Shown here piece by piece: positions 50,464 through 60,306 of a stretch of 64,000 bases of DNA (the first letter of the stretch is position 1; the number at the start of each line of letters is the position of its first letter). The notes beneath the pieces are model-generated. The model was given only the letters and a program-made list of their open reading frames with translations. It was not told where the DNA came from and did no database searches. A program made the position numbers and the translations under genes. The DNA lies in NCBI GenBank assembly GCA_902570915.1, contig CACGAB010000003.1:1-64000 (forward strand). The letters are read 5' to 3'. The stretch comes from an uncultured Pelagibacteraceae bacterium. GTDB lineage: Bacteria > Pseudomonadota > Alphaproteobacteria > Pelagibacterales > Pelagibacteraceae.

Positions 50464-51395
50464 GCTTTAAGTTCTTTCCAAAAAGTTTTAGCGAGATTAA
50501 TTTTTGAAAGATCATAAAAAGTTTTTAATCCAGTTGGAGAGGTAACATTGATATCTCCGTTAAGTTTTTGATCAATAAAGTCAATACCAGCAAAAAAAAT
50601 ATTCTTTTTTTTTAAATCTTTTCCAACAATATTTGATATTTTTTTTTCTTTTTTTGTTAAATCTATATTCACCGGCTTTGCACCTTTGCTCATATTGCTT
50701 AAAAAAGAGCCTTTTTTAGGAATTCTAGATATAGCTCCACATACCTTGCCATTGATTATAAATACTCTTTTATCACCACTTCTAATTTTAGGTAAAAACT
50801 TTTGGCACATGACATATCTATGCTTTTTTATAAATTTACTTATAAATTTAGACCTAAAAATTTTAATAAGATGAATATCGTTGCCACTGAAACTGTGGAT
50901 TGGTTTTATAATTATTTCCTTATTTTTATTAAAAAAACTTTTGACTTCATAAATATCCTGAGTGAATATAGTTTTAGGCATAAATTTTTGAAAATTAGTA
51001 GAATAAAGTTTTTCAGATATACTTCTAATTGATGTTGGATCATTAATAATTTTAACATTATTTTTAATTGTATCTAAAATTAAAGTAGATGAAATGTATT
51101 CTAGATCAAAAGGAGGATCTTGCCTAATTAATACAAATTTACACTTTGAAAGATCCAATTTTTTTTTTTTTAAGATTTTAAAAAAACTTTTTTTTTTATA
51201 CTCAAATTTGATAAAAAAACCATTTGCTAAGACTTTTGAGTTTATTATTGATAAATTTTTTGGCTCATAATAAAAAATTTCATAATTTTTTTTTTGTATC
51301 TCATTTGCTAAAAATATAGTTGTATCTGTTAATGGATTTAGATTTGCTGGATGATTTCCTTGGATAGCAACTATTTTATTTGTCATATAATTCAT
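50460..51395 (-). CDS. gshB: Glutathione synthetase
   Basis: VLIRQDPPFDLEYI, PIHSFSGNDI, SGDKRVFIINGKVCGAISRIPKKG, FAGIDFIDQKLNGDINVTSPTG. Confidence 0.93.
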   Translation of the reverse strand: MNYMTNKIVAIQGNHPANLNPLTDTTIFLANEIQKKNYEIFYYEPKNLSIINSKVLANGFFIKFEYKKKSFFKILKKKKLDLSKCKFVLIRQDPPFDLEYISSTLILDTIKNNVKIINDPTSIRSISEKLYSTNFQKFMPKTIFTQDIYEVKSFFNKNKEIIIKPIHSFSGNDIHLIKIFRSKFISKFIKKHRYVMCQKFLPKIRSGDKRVFIINGKVCGAISRIPKKGSFLSNMSKGAKPVNIDLTKKEKKISNIVGKDLKKKNIFFAGIDFIDQKLNGDINVTSPTGLKTFYDLSKINLAKTFWKELKA

Positions 51396-52671
51396 TTAAA
51401 TCTTCATTTTTAGAAAATTTACTTACCATATGATCAGCATTTGTTGTTCTATTATTAATGATTTTTTGTAAATGGTTTAAGAATAAGACCTCATTTCTTT
51501 CACCTTTATTAAGAATGTCTCTTTTTTCAAGTCCTTTTTTAGATAAGTTTAATAAAGTTGACGACCAATAAAAAAGGTCTTTACCCATCAATTGTGTATT
51601 AAAACCTTTGAGTGGTGCTTCTAAATAGGCGTTAATAATCTTATCTTTATCCCATTTGGATATTAACTCATAAACTTCATCAAGATTTCCATAGAGAATA
51701 CCAACAAAAAAAGCTGGACCCGAACACAAACAATCCCATCCACAAGTATCCATAGACCTTATCTCTATGTATTTCTTTAATCTATTTTCTGTAAATATCG
51801 TACTAAGATGAGTAGATAAATCCTTTTTAGTGGGAAGTCTTTTATTAATTTCCCTTATTTCTCCATTCATAAAATGATTAAATTTATAATTTTTACCAGA
51901 AATATATTTTGACCCATCTTGAATGAACAAAATTGGAAAGTTGATTATGAAATCAGCATATTTCTCAAAATCTAAATCATCAAAAAATATTTTCGGCAAT
52001 CCTCCTCTCGAGGTATTTTGCCAAACTTTAGAGCGATAAGATAAGTATCTTGTTTGCTTTTTCTCAATTATAGAAGAGTTAGCAAATAACGCAATTGTAA
52101 TTGGGACTATTGAATTAACAATTCTAAACTTTTTAATAAAATCTTCCTCTGAACTGTAATCTAAATTTACTTGAGTCCCACAAGTTCGATACATCATATC
52201 CAAACTTGAGCTACCTCCCAAAGGCATGTCCTTGGTCATTAATTTATACCTAAGCTTAGGATTATTTGGTATTTCATTAAGTTTTGAGATTGGATCAAAC
52301 CCAGCACTAACGATATTTATTCCAAGTTTTTTTGTAACTTGTTTTAATTCAAATAAATAATCCTGAGACTCTGCACAACCCTCATGAATATTACTAAGCT
52401 TATCACCAGATAGCTCTATTTGATTACCCGGTTCCAGGGTGATATTTTTTCCGCCTTTATTAAGACCTATTATGTTATCTTGTTCAACAACTGGGTTCCA
52501 GCCAAATTCAACAAGAGCTGAAAACATTTCTTTTATTTTGAGATAGTCTAATCTTTTATTACTTTTATCATCAAATAAAAATTTTTCATGTTCAATTCCA
52601 ATTTTAAATTTTTTGGTTTCTTTAAAACCTGAGTTAAAATACTTAATTATCTCATCTTTTGTATCAATCAT
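51376..52671 (-). CDS. gshA: Glutamate-cysteine ligase (alphaproteobacterial/plant type)
   Basis: GIEHEKFLFD, LEPGNQIELSG, MYRTCGTQVNLDYSSE, ENRLKKYIEIRSMDTCGW. Confidence 0.93.
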   Translation of the reverse strand: MIDTKDEIIKYFNSGFKETKKFKIGIEHEKFLFDDKSNKRLDYLKIKEMFSALVEFGWNPVVEQDNIIGLNKGGKNITLEPGNQIELSGDKLSNIHEGCAESQDYLFELKQVTKKLGINIVSAGFDPISKLNEIPNNPKLRYKLMTKDMPLGGSSSLDMMYRTCGTQVNLDYSSEEDFIKKFRIVNSIVPITIALFANSSIIEKKQTRYLSYRSKVWQNTSRGGLPKIFFDDLDFEKYADFIINFPILFIQDGSKYISGKNYKFNHFMNGEIREINKRLPTKKDLSTHLSTIFTENRLKKYIEIRSMDTCGWDCLCSGPAFFVGILYGNLDEVYELISKWDKDKIINAYLEAPLKGFNTQLMGKDLFYWSSTLLNLSKKGLEKRDILNKGERNEVLFLNHLQKIINNRTTNADHMVSKFSKNEDLNELYDK

Positions 52672-52701
52672 ATAAATTTCAACTGTTATTTTATTTTAAA
52701 T

Positions 52702-53259
52702 TTAAAGTGATGAATATGGTTTTCTTGAAAAAATTTTCTTAACCATCGGTTTAAAAAAATCTAGGGGAAGAGATTTATAATTCGGATCAAATGAATTTTG
52801 ATCGTATTTCTCACAAAAATCTACAGTAGCTTGGTAGTATTTATGTCCCTGGTATTTATCTCTTTTATTTTTATCTCCACCTAAATGATGAGCATAATAA
52901 AACATTTGAAATTCTCCATGCTTTTCAACTATCCAATGTGTTCTCTCTGAAACATAGGGTTTTAATATTGCTGCTGCATATTCGGAGTGATTCATTGGAG
53001 CAAGCTCATCTCCAATATCATGCAACAAAGCAGCTACAACCATTTCTTCACTCTCTCCATTCTTGTATGCTCTAGTTGCACTTTGAAGTGAATGTTCTAA
53101 CCTTGAAACTTGGTAACCCTCTAGTGTCTCGGTTAAACTTGACATAAATTTTAATATTCTATCCGCTGTTTTACTAGCAAAATTTTTTTCATGTCTGTCT
53201 AAAAAAAGATAATCATCTTTTGTTCCATTTTTCATTTCTGTAAAACTCACTTTTTTCAT
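52702..53259 (-). CDS. HD-domain protein, PhnZ/TmpB-like (mixed-valent diiron oxygenase type)
   Basis: RLEHSLQSATRAYKNGESEEMVVAALLHDIGDE, NHSEYAAAILKPYVSERTHWIVEKHGE. Confidence 0.75.
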   Translation of the reverse strand: MKKVSFTEMKNGTKDDYLFLDRHEKNFASKTADRILKFMSSLTETLEGYQVSRLEHSLQSATRAYKNGESEEMVVAALLHDIGDELAPMNHSEYAAAILKPYVSERTHWIVEKHGEFQMFYYAHHLGGDKNKRDKYQGHKYYQATVDFCEKYDQNSFDPNYKSLPLDFFKPMVKKIFSRKPYSSL

Positions 53260-53262
53260 AAA

Positions 53263-54744
53263 TCAATTATTAGAAGCTGTGCTTAGCAATGAAAGTTGTG
53301 TAATTTTATTATCTCCAAGTTCATCCATTGGTTTAACGGGATAATCGCCAGTAAAATAATGATCTGTCAATTGAGGATAACTGTTATTTCTTTTATCAAA
53401 ACCTATAGCCCTGTATAGTCCATCAATTGATAAAAAAGTTAAAGATTTGGCTCCAATATATTTACAAATTTCATCATTAGTTTTGTTCGCTGCAAGTAAT
53501 TCTTTCTTTGTAGGTGTATCGACACCATAAAAATCTGGAAACCTTATCTCAGGACAAGCAATTTTCATGTGAACTTCTTTTGCGCCTGCGTCATAGAGCA
53601 TTTTTATTATCTTGTGAGAAGTTGTACCTCTAACTAAAGAGTCATCTACAAGAATTATCTTTTTATTTTTTATAGTTGACTGATTAGCATTTAATTTTAA
53701 TTTTACTCCTAAACTCCTTATCTTTTGAATTGGTTCTATGAAAGTCCTGCCAACATAATGATTTCTTGTGAGACCTAATTCAAAGTTGATGCCAAGATAT
53801 CGAGCAAAACCAAGAGCTGCGGCATTACCAGAATCTGGGACTGGAACAACTATATCTGCTTTTAAATTATTTTCTTTAGCTAGTTCTTTACCAAGATTTT
53901 TTCGGTATTCGTAAGCACTCTTGCCATTTAAAATACTATCAGGTCTTGAAAAGTAAATATATTCAAAAACACATGGTCTTATTTTTCTAGGAGGAAAGGG
54001 TTTAATACTTTTAATCTTATTATCTTCGATTAAAACAATTTCTCCATTGTCAACCTCTCTTACGAATTTTGCACCTATTATATCTAAAGCACAAGTCTCT
54101 GATGAAAGGACGTAACTATTATTTAGTTTACCAATTACAAGCGGTCTTATTCCAAAGGGATCTCTCACACCAATTAATGAAGTCTGAGTTAGCATGACCA
54201 AAGAGTAACCTCCTTGGATTTGAAATATTGCATCTACAATTTTATCGATAGTTTTTTTTCTTTTTGATCTTGCTATCAATTGGACAATAGTCTCAGTATC
54301 TGATGTTGTGTAAAAAATAGCACCTTCATCGACTAATTTTTTTCTTAATGAAATTGAGTTTGTAAGATTACCGTTGTGAGCAACACCAATACCACCTGCA
54401 TTGGTATCAGCAAAAAAAGGCTGTATATTTCTTAAAGTATTTTCACCAGTAGTACTATATCTATTATGTCCTATAGCATAATTTCCTTTTAATCTATTTA
54501 AGATCTTCTCCTTATTAAAGTTATCTCCTACTAAACCAAATCTTTTTTCTGAAAAATAATGTGATCCATCAAATGATACTATTCCACAACCTTCTTGACC
54601 TCTATGTTGTAGTGCATGTAAACCTAAAGCAGTTAAAGCTGAAGCGTCTTTGTTGTCACTTATACCAAATACTCCACATTCCTCTTTAAGTTTTGGATTA
54701 AAGTTCCTTAATTTTTTCTTTAGATTCTTGATAAGTTTTCTCAT
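53263..54744 (-). CDS. purF: Amidophosphoribosyltransferase
   Basis: EECGVFGI, LQHRGQEGCGIVS, IILVDDSLVRGTTSHKI. Confidence 0.97.
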   Translation of the reverse strand: MRKLIKNLKKKLRNFNPKLKEECGVFGISDNKDASALTALGLHALQHRGQEGCGIVSFDGSHYFSEKRFGLVGDNFNKEKILNRLKGNYAIGHNRYSTTGENTLRNIQPFFADTNAGGIGVAHNGNLTNSISLRKKLVDEGAIFYTTSDTETIVQLIARSKRKKTIDKIVDAIFQIQGGYSLVMLTQTSLIGVRDPFGIRPLVIGKLNNSYVLSSETCALDIIGAKFVREVDNGEIVLIEDNKIKSIKPFPPRKIRPCVFEYIYFSRPDSILNGKSAYEYRKNLGKELAKENNLKADIVVPVPDSGNAAALGFARYLGINFELGLTRNHYVGRTFIEPIQKIRSLGVKLKLNANQSTIKNKKIILVDDSLVRGTTSHKIIKMLYDAGAKEVHMKIACPEIRFPDFYGVDTPTKKELLAANKTNDEICKYIGAKSLTFLSIDGLYRAIGFDKRNNSYPQLTDHYFTGDYPVKPMDELGDNKITQLSLLSTASNN

Positions 54745-55240
54745 CTGGAAATTCTTTTAACAAATAATTACTACCTTTTTCTAAATATGGAAAGATGTAT
54801 GATTTATTATGATTTATGGGCCATTTATCATGATTATAAACAATATGTGCTACAGAAAATACACAAACAGCAATTATGTATGATCTTACGAATCCAAAAA
54901 AAAAGCCAAATATTTTGTCTAAGTTTCCAAGTCCTGTATATTTTATAGCCTTACCAATTCCTTTGTTAATCAACAAAATTAAAAAGATTATTATTATAAA
55001 AATACTTATACCTAGAGCAATATCTAAGATATATTCATTATCTATTATATCTTTGACATAAGGTTTAATTCTTGGAAACAAAATTAAAGTTAATATGTAT
55101 GCCAATAACCATTTAGCCATAGCCAATACACTTAATACAAAACCTTTTATATAGCATTTAATTAAGGATAAGATTGTTATTATTAAGTAGACTAAATCTA
55201 AAAATGATATTGAATTATAAAACTCTTGTAAAATTTCCAT
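54698..55240 (-). CDS. cvpA: CvpA family protein
   Basis: Four TM helices, FLDLVYLIITILSLIKCYIKGFV; adjacent to purF. Confidence 0.88.
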   Translation of the reverse strand: MEILQEFYNSISFLDLVYLIITILSLIKCYIKGFVLSVLAMAKWLLAYILTLILFPRIKPYVKDIIDNEYILDIALGISIFIIIIFLILLINKGIGKAIKYTGLGNLDKIFGFFFGFVRSYIIAVCVFSVAHIVYNHDKWPINHNKSYIFPYLEKGSNYLLKEFPDEKTYQESKEKIKEL

Positions 55241-55248
55241 TTTAAATT

Positions 55249-57633
55249 TTATTTTTCAAAAGGTTTAATCAATAAGATTAAGGAAGGCAAAAGGGTTAAA
55301 ACAGATATCATTGCAAGTAACATTGCAATTCCTGTAAAAATACCAAAATAAATTGTAGGGATAAAATTAGATAAAATTAAGATTGAAAAACCAAAAACAA
55401 TGGTGATTGATGTATTTAAAATTGCTTTACCAACTGTTGAATGACAAACTTTTACAGTTTCATTATAATCATTTAAATTATTATATTCTTCTTTAAAACG
55501 ATAAATATAATGAATACTATTATCAACAGCTATACCTATAGTTATTGCTGCTATAGTAATTGTCATCATATCTAAAGGAATACCAAGTAGACCAATAATT
55601 CCTAAAATAAAAAAGGCTGCTATAAAATTTGGAACTACACCAATTAATGAAAGTTTTATATTTTTAAAAAGAATGATAAACATCACAAAAATACCAATCA
55701 TAACAAATCCGAGAGTCAAAATTTGTGATTTAAATAGACTTTGAAGTAAATTGTTGAATAAAATTAAAACTCCAGCAAGTTTAAATTCTTTTTCTTCAAG
55801 CCCTAATTTATTTTGTAAATCGTAATTTATTTTGTTTATTAAATCATTTCTTCTTAAGTCTTTTTTAGAGTCTATAATTCGGAGATTTATTCTAGCTTCA
55901 TTATCATTTATAGAAATATAAGGATCAACAATTTCTGATCTAATAGTTTCAGGTATTTTTGAATAAAGAACTCCCATTTCTAAAGTTCCCAATGGTTTAT
56001 TATTATTAAGTAAAGTTGCGACATCAATGATTGAAGAGAAAGATAGAACCTTACCAATTTCTGGTAGGCTATCTAAATAGTTATGAACTGATGCAATTTT
56101 ATTTATTTTATCTTTTGTAAACCAATATTTTTTCTCATTCTCAATTTCATTTTCAGCGTCCCAATCTTCGAATTCGTCATCATTACTCTCAGTTTCTTTT
56201 TTTGGAAATTTTATAATTACTTCCAAAGGAGTAGTACCTCCTAATTTTTCGTCAATAAGTTTCATACCTTTGTAAATTTCAGTCTTTTTACTAAAATAAT
56301 TTATAAAACTATTTTCAACCTCGAGACGGGTAATACCGATGATACTTAATAAAATAATGACACCCGTCAAAACGAAAATTAATTTTTGATATTCTTGTGA
56401 AATTTTTGAAAAAAAAGAAGTTATTATAGATTCTTCATATTTGATTAAAAAAATATCTTTTTTTTGAACGAAATTAAGTAGAGTCGGTAGCAAGGTGAAA
56501 GTAACTAGAAATGAGGTAATCAAACCCATTGTCATCATCCAACCAAAATCAATTATAGGTTTTATCTCACTGAAAATTAAAGATAAGAAAGCTATAATTG
56601 TTGTTATCACAGTATATAAAATTGGCCAAAACATTTTGCTCGTGGTTAAAATTATGAGATCTAAAATATTTTTATTGGGAAAATTTTCTTTGAGTTGTAA
56701 AAAACGCGTGCTCATATGAATATTCATCGCCATAGTCAAAATTAACATTAAGGCAATAAAATTTGAGGAAATTACTGTTACTTTCCATCCTAACAAACCG
56801 AGTAAACCAGTCATTATAATTACTGAGAAAAAGCAGCTGCTTATAGGAATTAATACCCAAATTAATTTTCTAAAAATATACCAAAGTGTTGCGATTATAA
56901 ATAAAAGAACACCTAATCCAAAAACAATTATATCACTTTTAATAAATGTCATCATATCATCTGCAATCATAGGTATGCCACCTAAATGAATTTTACCTAT
57001 ATTCTCATAACTTTTGATTACATCCCTTATTTCAATTATATTTTTATGATTTTGTTTTTTTATTTTATCTTTATAAACATCAACCTCCTCTTTTGATTTA
57101 CTTTGAATATTTTTAAGGAGTTTATTCTTCTTTAAATAAACTATAATCCCACTAGTTTTACCATCCTCACTAATAACAAAATTTCTAAAAACTGGACTAC
57201 TAATTATTTCTTGAAATCCTCTTTCTTTATTTACATCCTCATCTTTAAGAGTTTTAAAATTTTCTAACCTTTCTTGTAAAGGAGCTTCTGAATTATTTAA
57301 TAATGGAATATCTAACAAAGTGACCACGTTATGCACCCATTCTAGACTTTGAATTTTATATTTTAAACTTAAGAGATTATTTATTGAGTTATTTGAAATC
57401 ATGTCTTCTTTAGGTGTGTAGGTTAAAATCAAAAATTCTTTTGATCCATAACGATCATTCAATTTTTGAAGGTACTTAAGATCTGGGTCCCCTTCGATTA
57501 ATAAGGTTTCAGATGAGGCATCAAGCCTAAAGTCTTTTGAGTTATATCCAAAACTCAACAAAGCAATTATCAAAAGTGCAAATATTAACCTAGGTTTTTT
57601 TAATACAAAATTTTGATAAAAATGGGTGAACAT
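55249..57633 (-). CDS. RND/MMPL-family exporter
   Basis: 794 aa with two SSD-like TM blocks; ITIAAITIGIAVDNSIHYIYRFKEE. Confidence 0.88.
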   Translation of the reverse strand: MFTHFYQNFVLKKPRLIFALLIIALLSFGYNSKDFRLDASSETLLIEGDPDLKYLQKLNDRYGSKEFLILTYTPKEDMISNNSINNLLSLKYKIQSLEWVHNVVTLLDIPLLNNSEAPLQERLENFKTLKDEDVNKERGFQEIISSPVFRNFVISEDGKTSGIIVYLKKNKLLKNIQSKSKEEVDVYKDKIKKQNHKNIIEIRDVIKSYENIGKIHLGGIPMIADDMMTFIKSDIIVFGLGVLLFIIATLWYIFRKLIWVLIPISSCFFSVIIMTGLLGLLGWKVTVISSNFIALMLILTMAMNIHMSTRFLQLKENFPNKNILDLIILTTSKMFWPILYTVITTIIAFLSLIFSEIKPIIDFGWMMTMGLITSFLVTFTLLPTLLNFVQKKDIFLIKYEESIITSFFSKISQEYQKLIFVLTGVIILLSIIGITRLEVENSFINYFSKKTEIYKGMKLIDEKLGGTTPLEVIIKFPKKETESNDDEFEDWDAENEIENEKKYWFTKDKINKIASVHNYLDSLPEIGKVLSFSSIIDVATLLNNNKPLGTLEMGVLYSKIPETIRSEIVDPYISINDNEARINLRIIDSKKDLRRNDLINKINYDLQNKLGLEEKEFKLAGVLILFNNLLQSLFKSQILTLGFVMIGIFVMFIILFKNIKLSLIGVVPNFIAAFFILGIIGLLGIPLDMMTITIAAITIGIAVDNSIHYIYRFKEEYNNLNDYNETVKVCHSTVGKAILNTSITIVFGFSILILSNFIPTIYFGIFTGIAMLLAMISVLTLLPSLILLIKPFEK

Positions 57634-57654
57634 TAACCCTATTTATATTTTAAT

Positions 57655-59088
57655 TTAGGTATTTTGAGTATCTTTAAATTTGGTAAACATAGCCTCAAAC
57701 TCAAGCATTACATTTCCAGTTGGTCCATGTCTTTGTTTACCAATAATTATTTCTGCTAAATTTGATACCTCATTCATCTTAGCTTGCCATTCTGCGTGTT
57801 CTACTGTTGCAGGTCTTGGTTCTTGTCTCTCTAAATAGTACGCTTCTCTATAGACAAACATAACCACATCCGCATCCTGCTCAATTGACCCAGATTCTCT
57901 TAAATCAGCTAATTGGGGTTTTTTTAGATCTCTTTGTTCAACAGCTCTTGAGAGTTGAGATAAGGCGACAACAGGTACAGAAAGCTCTTTTGCTAAGGCT
58001 TTTAAGCCTTGGGTTATTTCTGATATTTCTTGTACTCTGCCATCTTTATTATTTATTGATCCCTTCATTAATTGGATGTAATCAACAACAATCATATCTA
58101 GACCAAATAATCTTTTAATCCTTCTTGCTCTGTTACTCATAGCTGCAATACTTATAGCTGGAGTCTCATCAATATATAAAGGAAGTTCGGTTATGTTTTT
58201 TGAAGTTTCAATAAATTTATCAAATTGCTCATCTGAAATTCTACCACGCCTTATGTCATTTGATTTTATTCTTGACTGTTCAGCTAGTATTCTAGTTGAT
58301 AATTGTTCTGAAGACATTTCCAGGGAAAAAAAAGCAATAGATGATTTTTTCTGACTTGATTGTAATTTTTGGGCAGCATTAAATGCAATATTGGTTGCTA
58401 AAGCAGTTTTACCCATAGACGGTCTACCGGCTATTATTATCAAATCAGATTGATGTAAACCACCCAGTCTATCATCAAGGTTTCTAAGACCAGTCGGTAC
58501 TCCAACTATTCCCTCCTCATTTTTAAAGGCAGCAGAGGCCATATCTATTGTTTTTTTCAACGCCTCATCAAACTTAACCAATGATGTGTTGAAAGATCCT
58601 TTTTCAGCTAAATCAAATAAAAGTCTTTCAGAATTTTCAATAATATTTTGGCCACTTGTATTTAGATCATTCATTTTGGCTGAATCAATAGTTTGCTCTG
58701 AAATTTTTATTAATTCTCTTCTGACAAACATATCATAAATTATTTTTGAATATTCAGTAGCCTGTCTTACAGAAGTAGAAAATTTTGTTATTTTTACAAG
58801 ATACTCAGGAATATTAATATCATCTTTTTCTTTTTCGAAATAATTCTTAAGCGTGATTGGGTTTGCCAATAATCCCTTATAAATGAGGTTTTCAATTGCA
58901 TTAAATATTTTTTGATGCATAGGATCATAAAAATTAAGGCTAGAAATAATCGTGCTAATCTCATCAAAAATTTCATTATAAACTAGTATTGACCCTATTA
59001 CTGATTGCTCTGCCTCTATATTGTTTGGTAGTTCATTAAAGCTTTCTTTTAGGACACTTAAATTTTTTTCCATAAGTAAATATAACAA
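57655..59088 (-). CDS. dnaB: Replicative DNA helicase
   Basis: LPNNIEAEQSVIGSILV, IIAGRPSMGKTALATNIA, FSLEMSSEQL, DLRESGSIEQDADVV. Confidence 0.98.
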   Translation of the reverse strand: MLYLLMEKNLSVLKESFNELPNNIEAEQSVIGSILVYNEIFDEISTIISSLNFYDPMHQKIFNAIENLIYKGLLANPITLKNYFEKEKDDINIPEYLVKITKFSTSVRQATEYSKIIYDMFVRRELIKISEQTIDSAKMNDLNTSGQNIIENSERLLFDLAEKGSFNTSLVKFDEALKKTIDMASAAFKNEEGIVGVPTGLRNLDDRLGGLHQSDLIIIAGRPSMGKTALATNIAFNAAQKLQSSQKKSSIAFFSLEMSSEQLSTRILAEQSRIKSNDIRRGRISDEQFDKFIETSKNITELPLYIDETPAISIAAMSNRARRIKRLFGLDMIVVDYIQLMKGSINNKDGRVQEISEITQGLKALAKELSVPVVALSQLSRAVEQRDLKKPQLADLRESGSIEQDADVVMFVYREAYYLERQEPRPATVEHAEWQAKMNEVSNLAEIIIGKQRHGPTGNVMLEFEAMFTKFKDTQNT

Positions 59089-59138
59089 ATATCATTATAT
59101 TTTTTTTTTTTTAATTTGCTGGGGAAAAAATTGTATAA

Positions 59139-59597
59139 TTATTGAATAAGCTCTGAAGATATTACATTTATTATTATTTCACCATCAACTTCTGGGTGTA
59201 AGCTAATTTTTACTTTGAATTTTCCAATTGATTTAATATCTCTGACTGGTTGAATCATGGAAGGCTTAACGTCTAGATTATTTATTTCTTTGATAAGTTT
59301 TGAAATTTCAGTTGGCTTTACTGAACCATACAATTCACTGTTTTCAGTGCAAAGCTTTTTGAGTTCATATTCTTTTTTATGAATTTTTTCTAAAATTTTT
59401 TTCGCATCTTGCTTTTTTTCATTATCTTTTTTTGAAAGATCATTTTTGATTTTGTCTACTTTAGATATATTCTCCTTAGAAGCATACAAGGCTTTTTTAT
59501 TTGCAATCAAAAAATTTCTAGCAAATCCTCTTTTTACCTCAATAATTTCACCTATAGATCCAATTTTTTTTAAGTTTTCGAGTAATATTACTTTCAT
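59139..59597 (-). CDS. rplI: 50S ribosomal protein L9
   Basis: MKVILLENLKKIGSIGEIIEVKRGFARNFLI. Confidence 0.97.
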   Translation of the reverse strand: MKVILLENLKKIGSIGEIIEVKRGFARNFLIANKKALYASKENISKVDKIKNDLSKKDNEKKQDAKKILEKIHKKEYELKKLCTENSELYGSVKPTEISKLIKEINNLDVKPSMIQPVRDIKSIGKFKVKISLHPEVDGEIIINVISSELIQ

Positions 59598-59598
59598 T

Positions 59599-59871
59599 TT
59601 ATATTAGCGCTAAATTTCTTGCTCTTTTAATTGATACTGACAGCTCTCTTTGTTTTTTTTGACTTACATTCGTTATACGAGAAGGAAGTATTTTACCATT
59701 TTCTGATGTATATTTTTTTAATAATTTAATATTTTTATAATCGATTTTTGGGGCCCCTTTTATGGAAAGTGGACAGTTTTTTTTAAATTTATATTTATTA
59801 GGTTGAAAAATACTTAGTTTAGCAAAATTACTTTGTTTACTTTTTTTATTTCCTGACTGTCTTTTTGGCAT
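59599..59871 (-). CDS. rpsR: 30S ribosomal protein S18
   Basis: [47 protein letters not shown]. Confidence 0.96.
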   Translation of the reverse strand: MPKRQSGNKKSKQSNFAKLSIFQPNKYKFKKNCPLSIKGAPKIDYKNIKLLKKYTSENGKILPSRITNVSQKKQRELSVSIKRARNLALI

Positions 59872-59878
59872 AATTAAA

Positions 59879-60223
59879 TCATTTATTATCTTTGTCTAAA
59901 TCTTCTTTCTTGCTAAAATAATTTGCATCTAAGTCAAACTTTTTAACTCTAACAGTTAAATATCTTAATAATTTTTTATCAATTGACTCATTCTTCTCTA
60001 ACTCATTTATAACTTTACCATTACATTTGATTTTAAAATGTATATAGCTACCTTTTTTATTTTTCTTGATTAGATAGGAAAGATTTAATAAACCCCAATT
60101 TTCAGTTTTTATTATTTCACCATTGTTTTTTTCAACAATTTTGGAATATTTCTCAGTAAGTTGTTTTAAATCGCTTGGTGATGCGTCTTGTCTTGCTATA
60201 ATTGTATGTTCGTATAAATTCAT
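59879..60223 (-). CDS. rpsF: 30S ribosomal protein S6
   Basis: [22 protein letters not shown]; order rpsF-rpsR-rplI. Confidence 0.97.
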   Translation of the reverse strand: MNLYEHTIIARQDASPSDLKQLTEKYSKIVEKNNGEIIKTENWGLLNLSYLIKKNKKGSYIHFKIKCNGKVINELEKNESIDKKLLRYLTVRVKKFDLDANYFSKKEDLDKDNK

Positions 60224-60306
60224 TTAAACTTTCTAAAAAAATGAGGATATACTATTATAAATCTTTAATTACAATAGTTAAAAGTTTTAAAAAATAGGTT
60301 TTTTTT

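Noticed and set aside
59100-59112. T13 run between rplI and dnaB as a terminator
   Set aside because: No stable stem found next to it on either strand; treated as a low-complexity AT tract
60224-60306. S6:S18-type autoregulatory RNA leader before rpsF
   Set aside because: Looked for a GC-rich hairpin with a CCG bulge; region is almost entirely A/T and shows none
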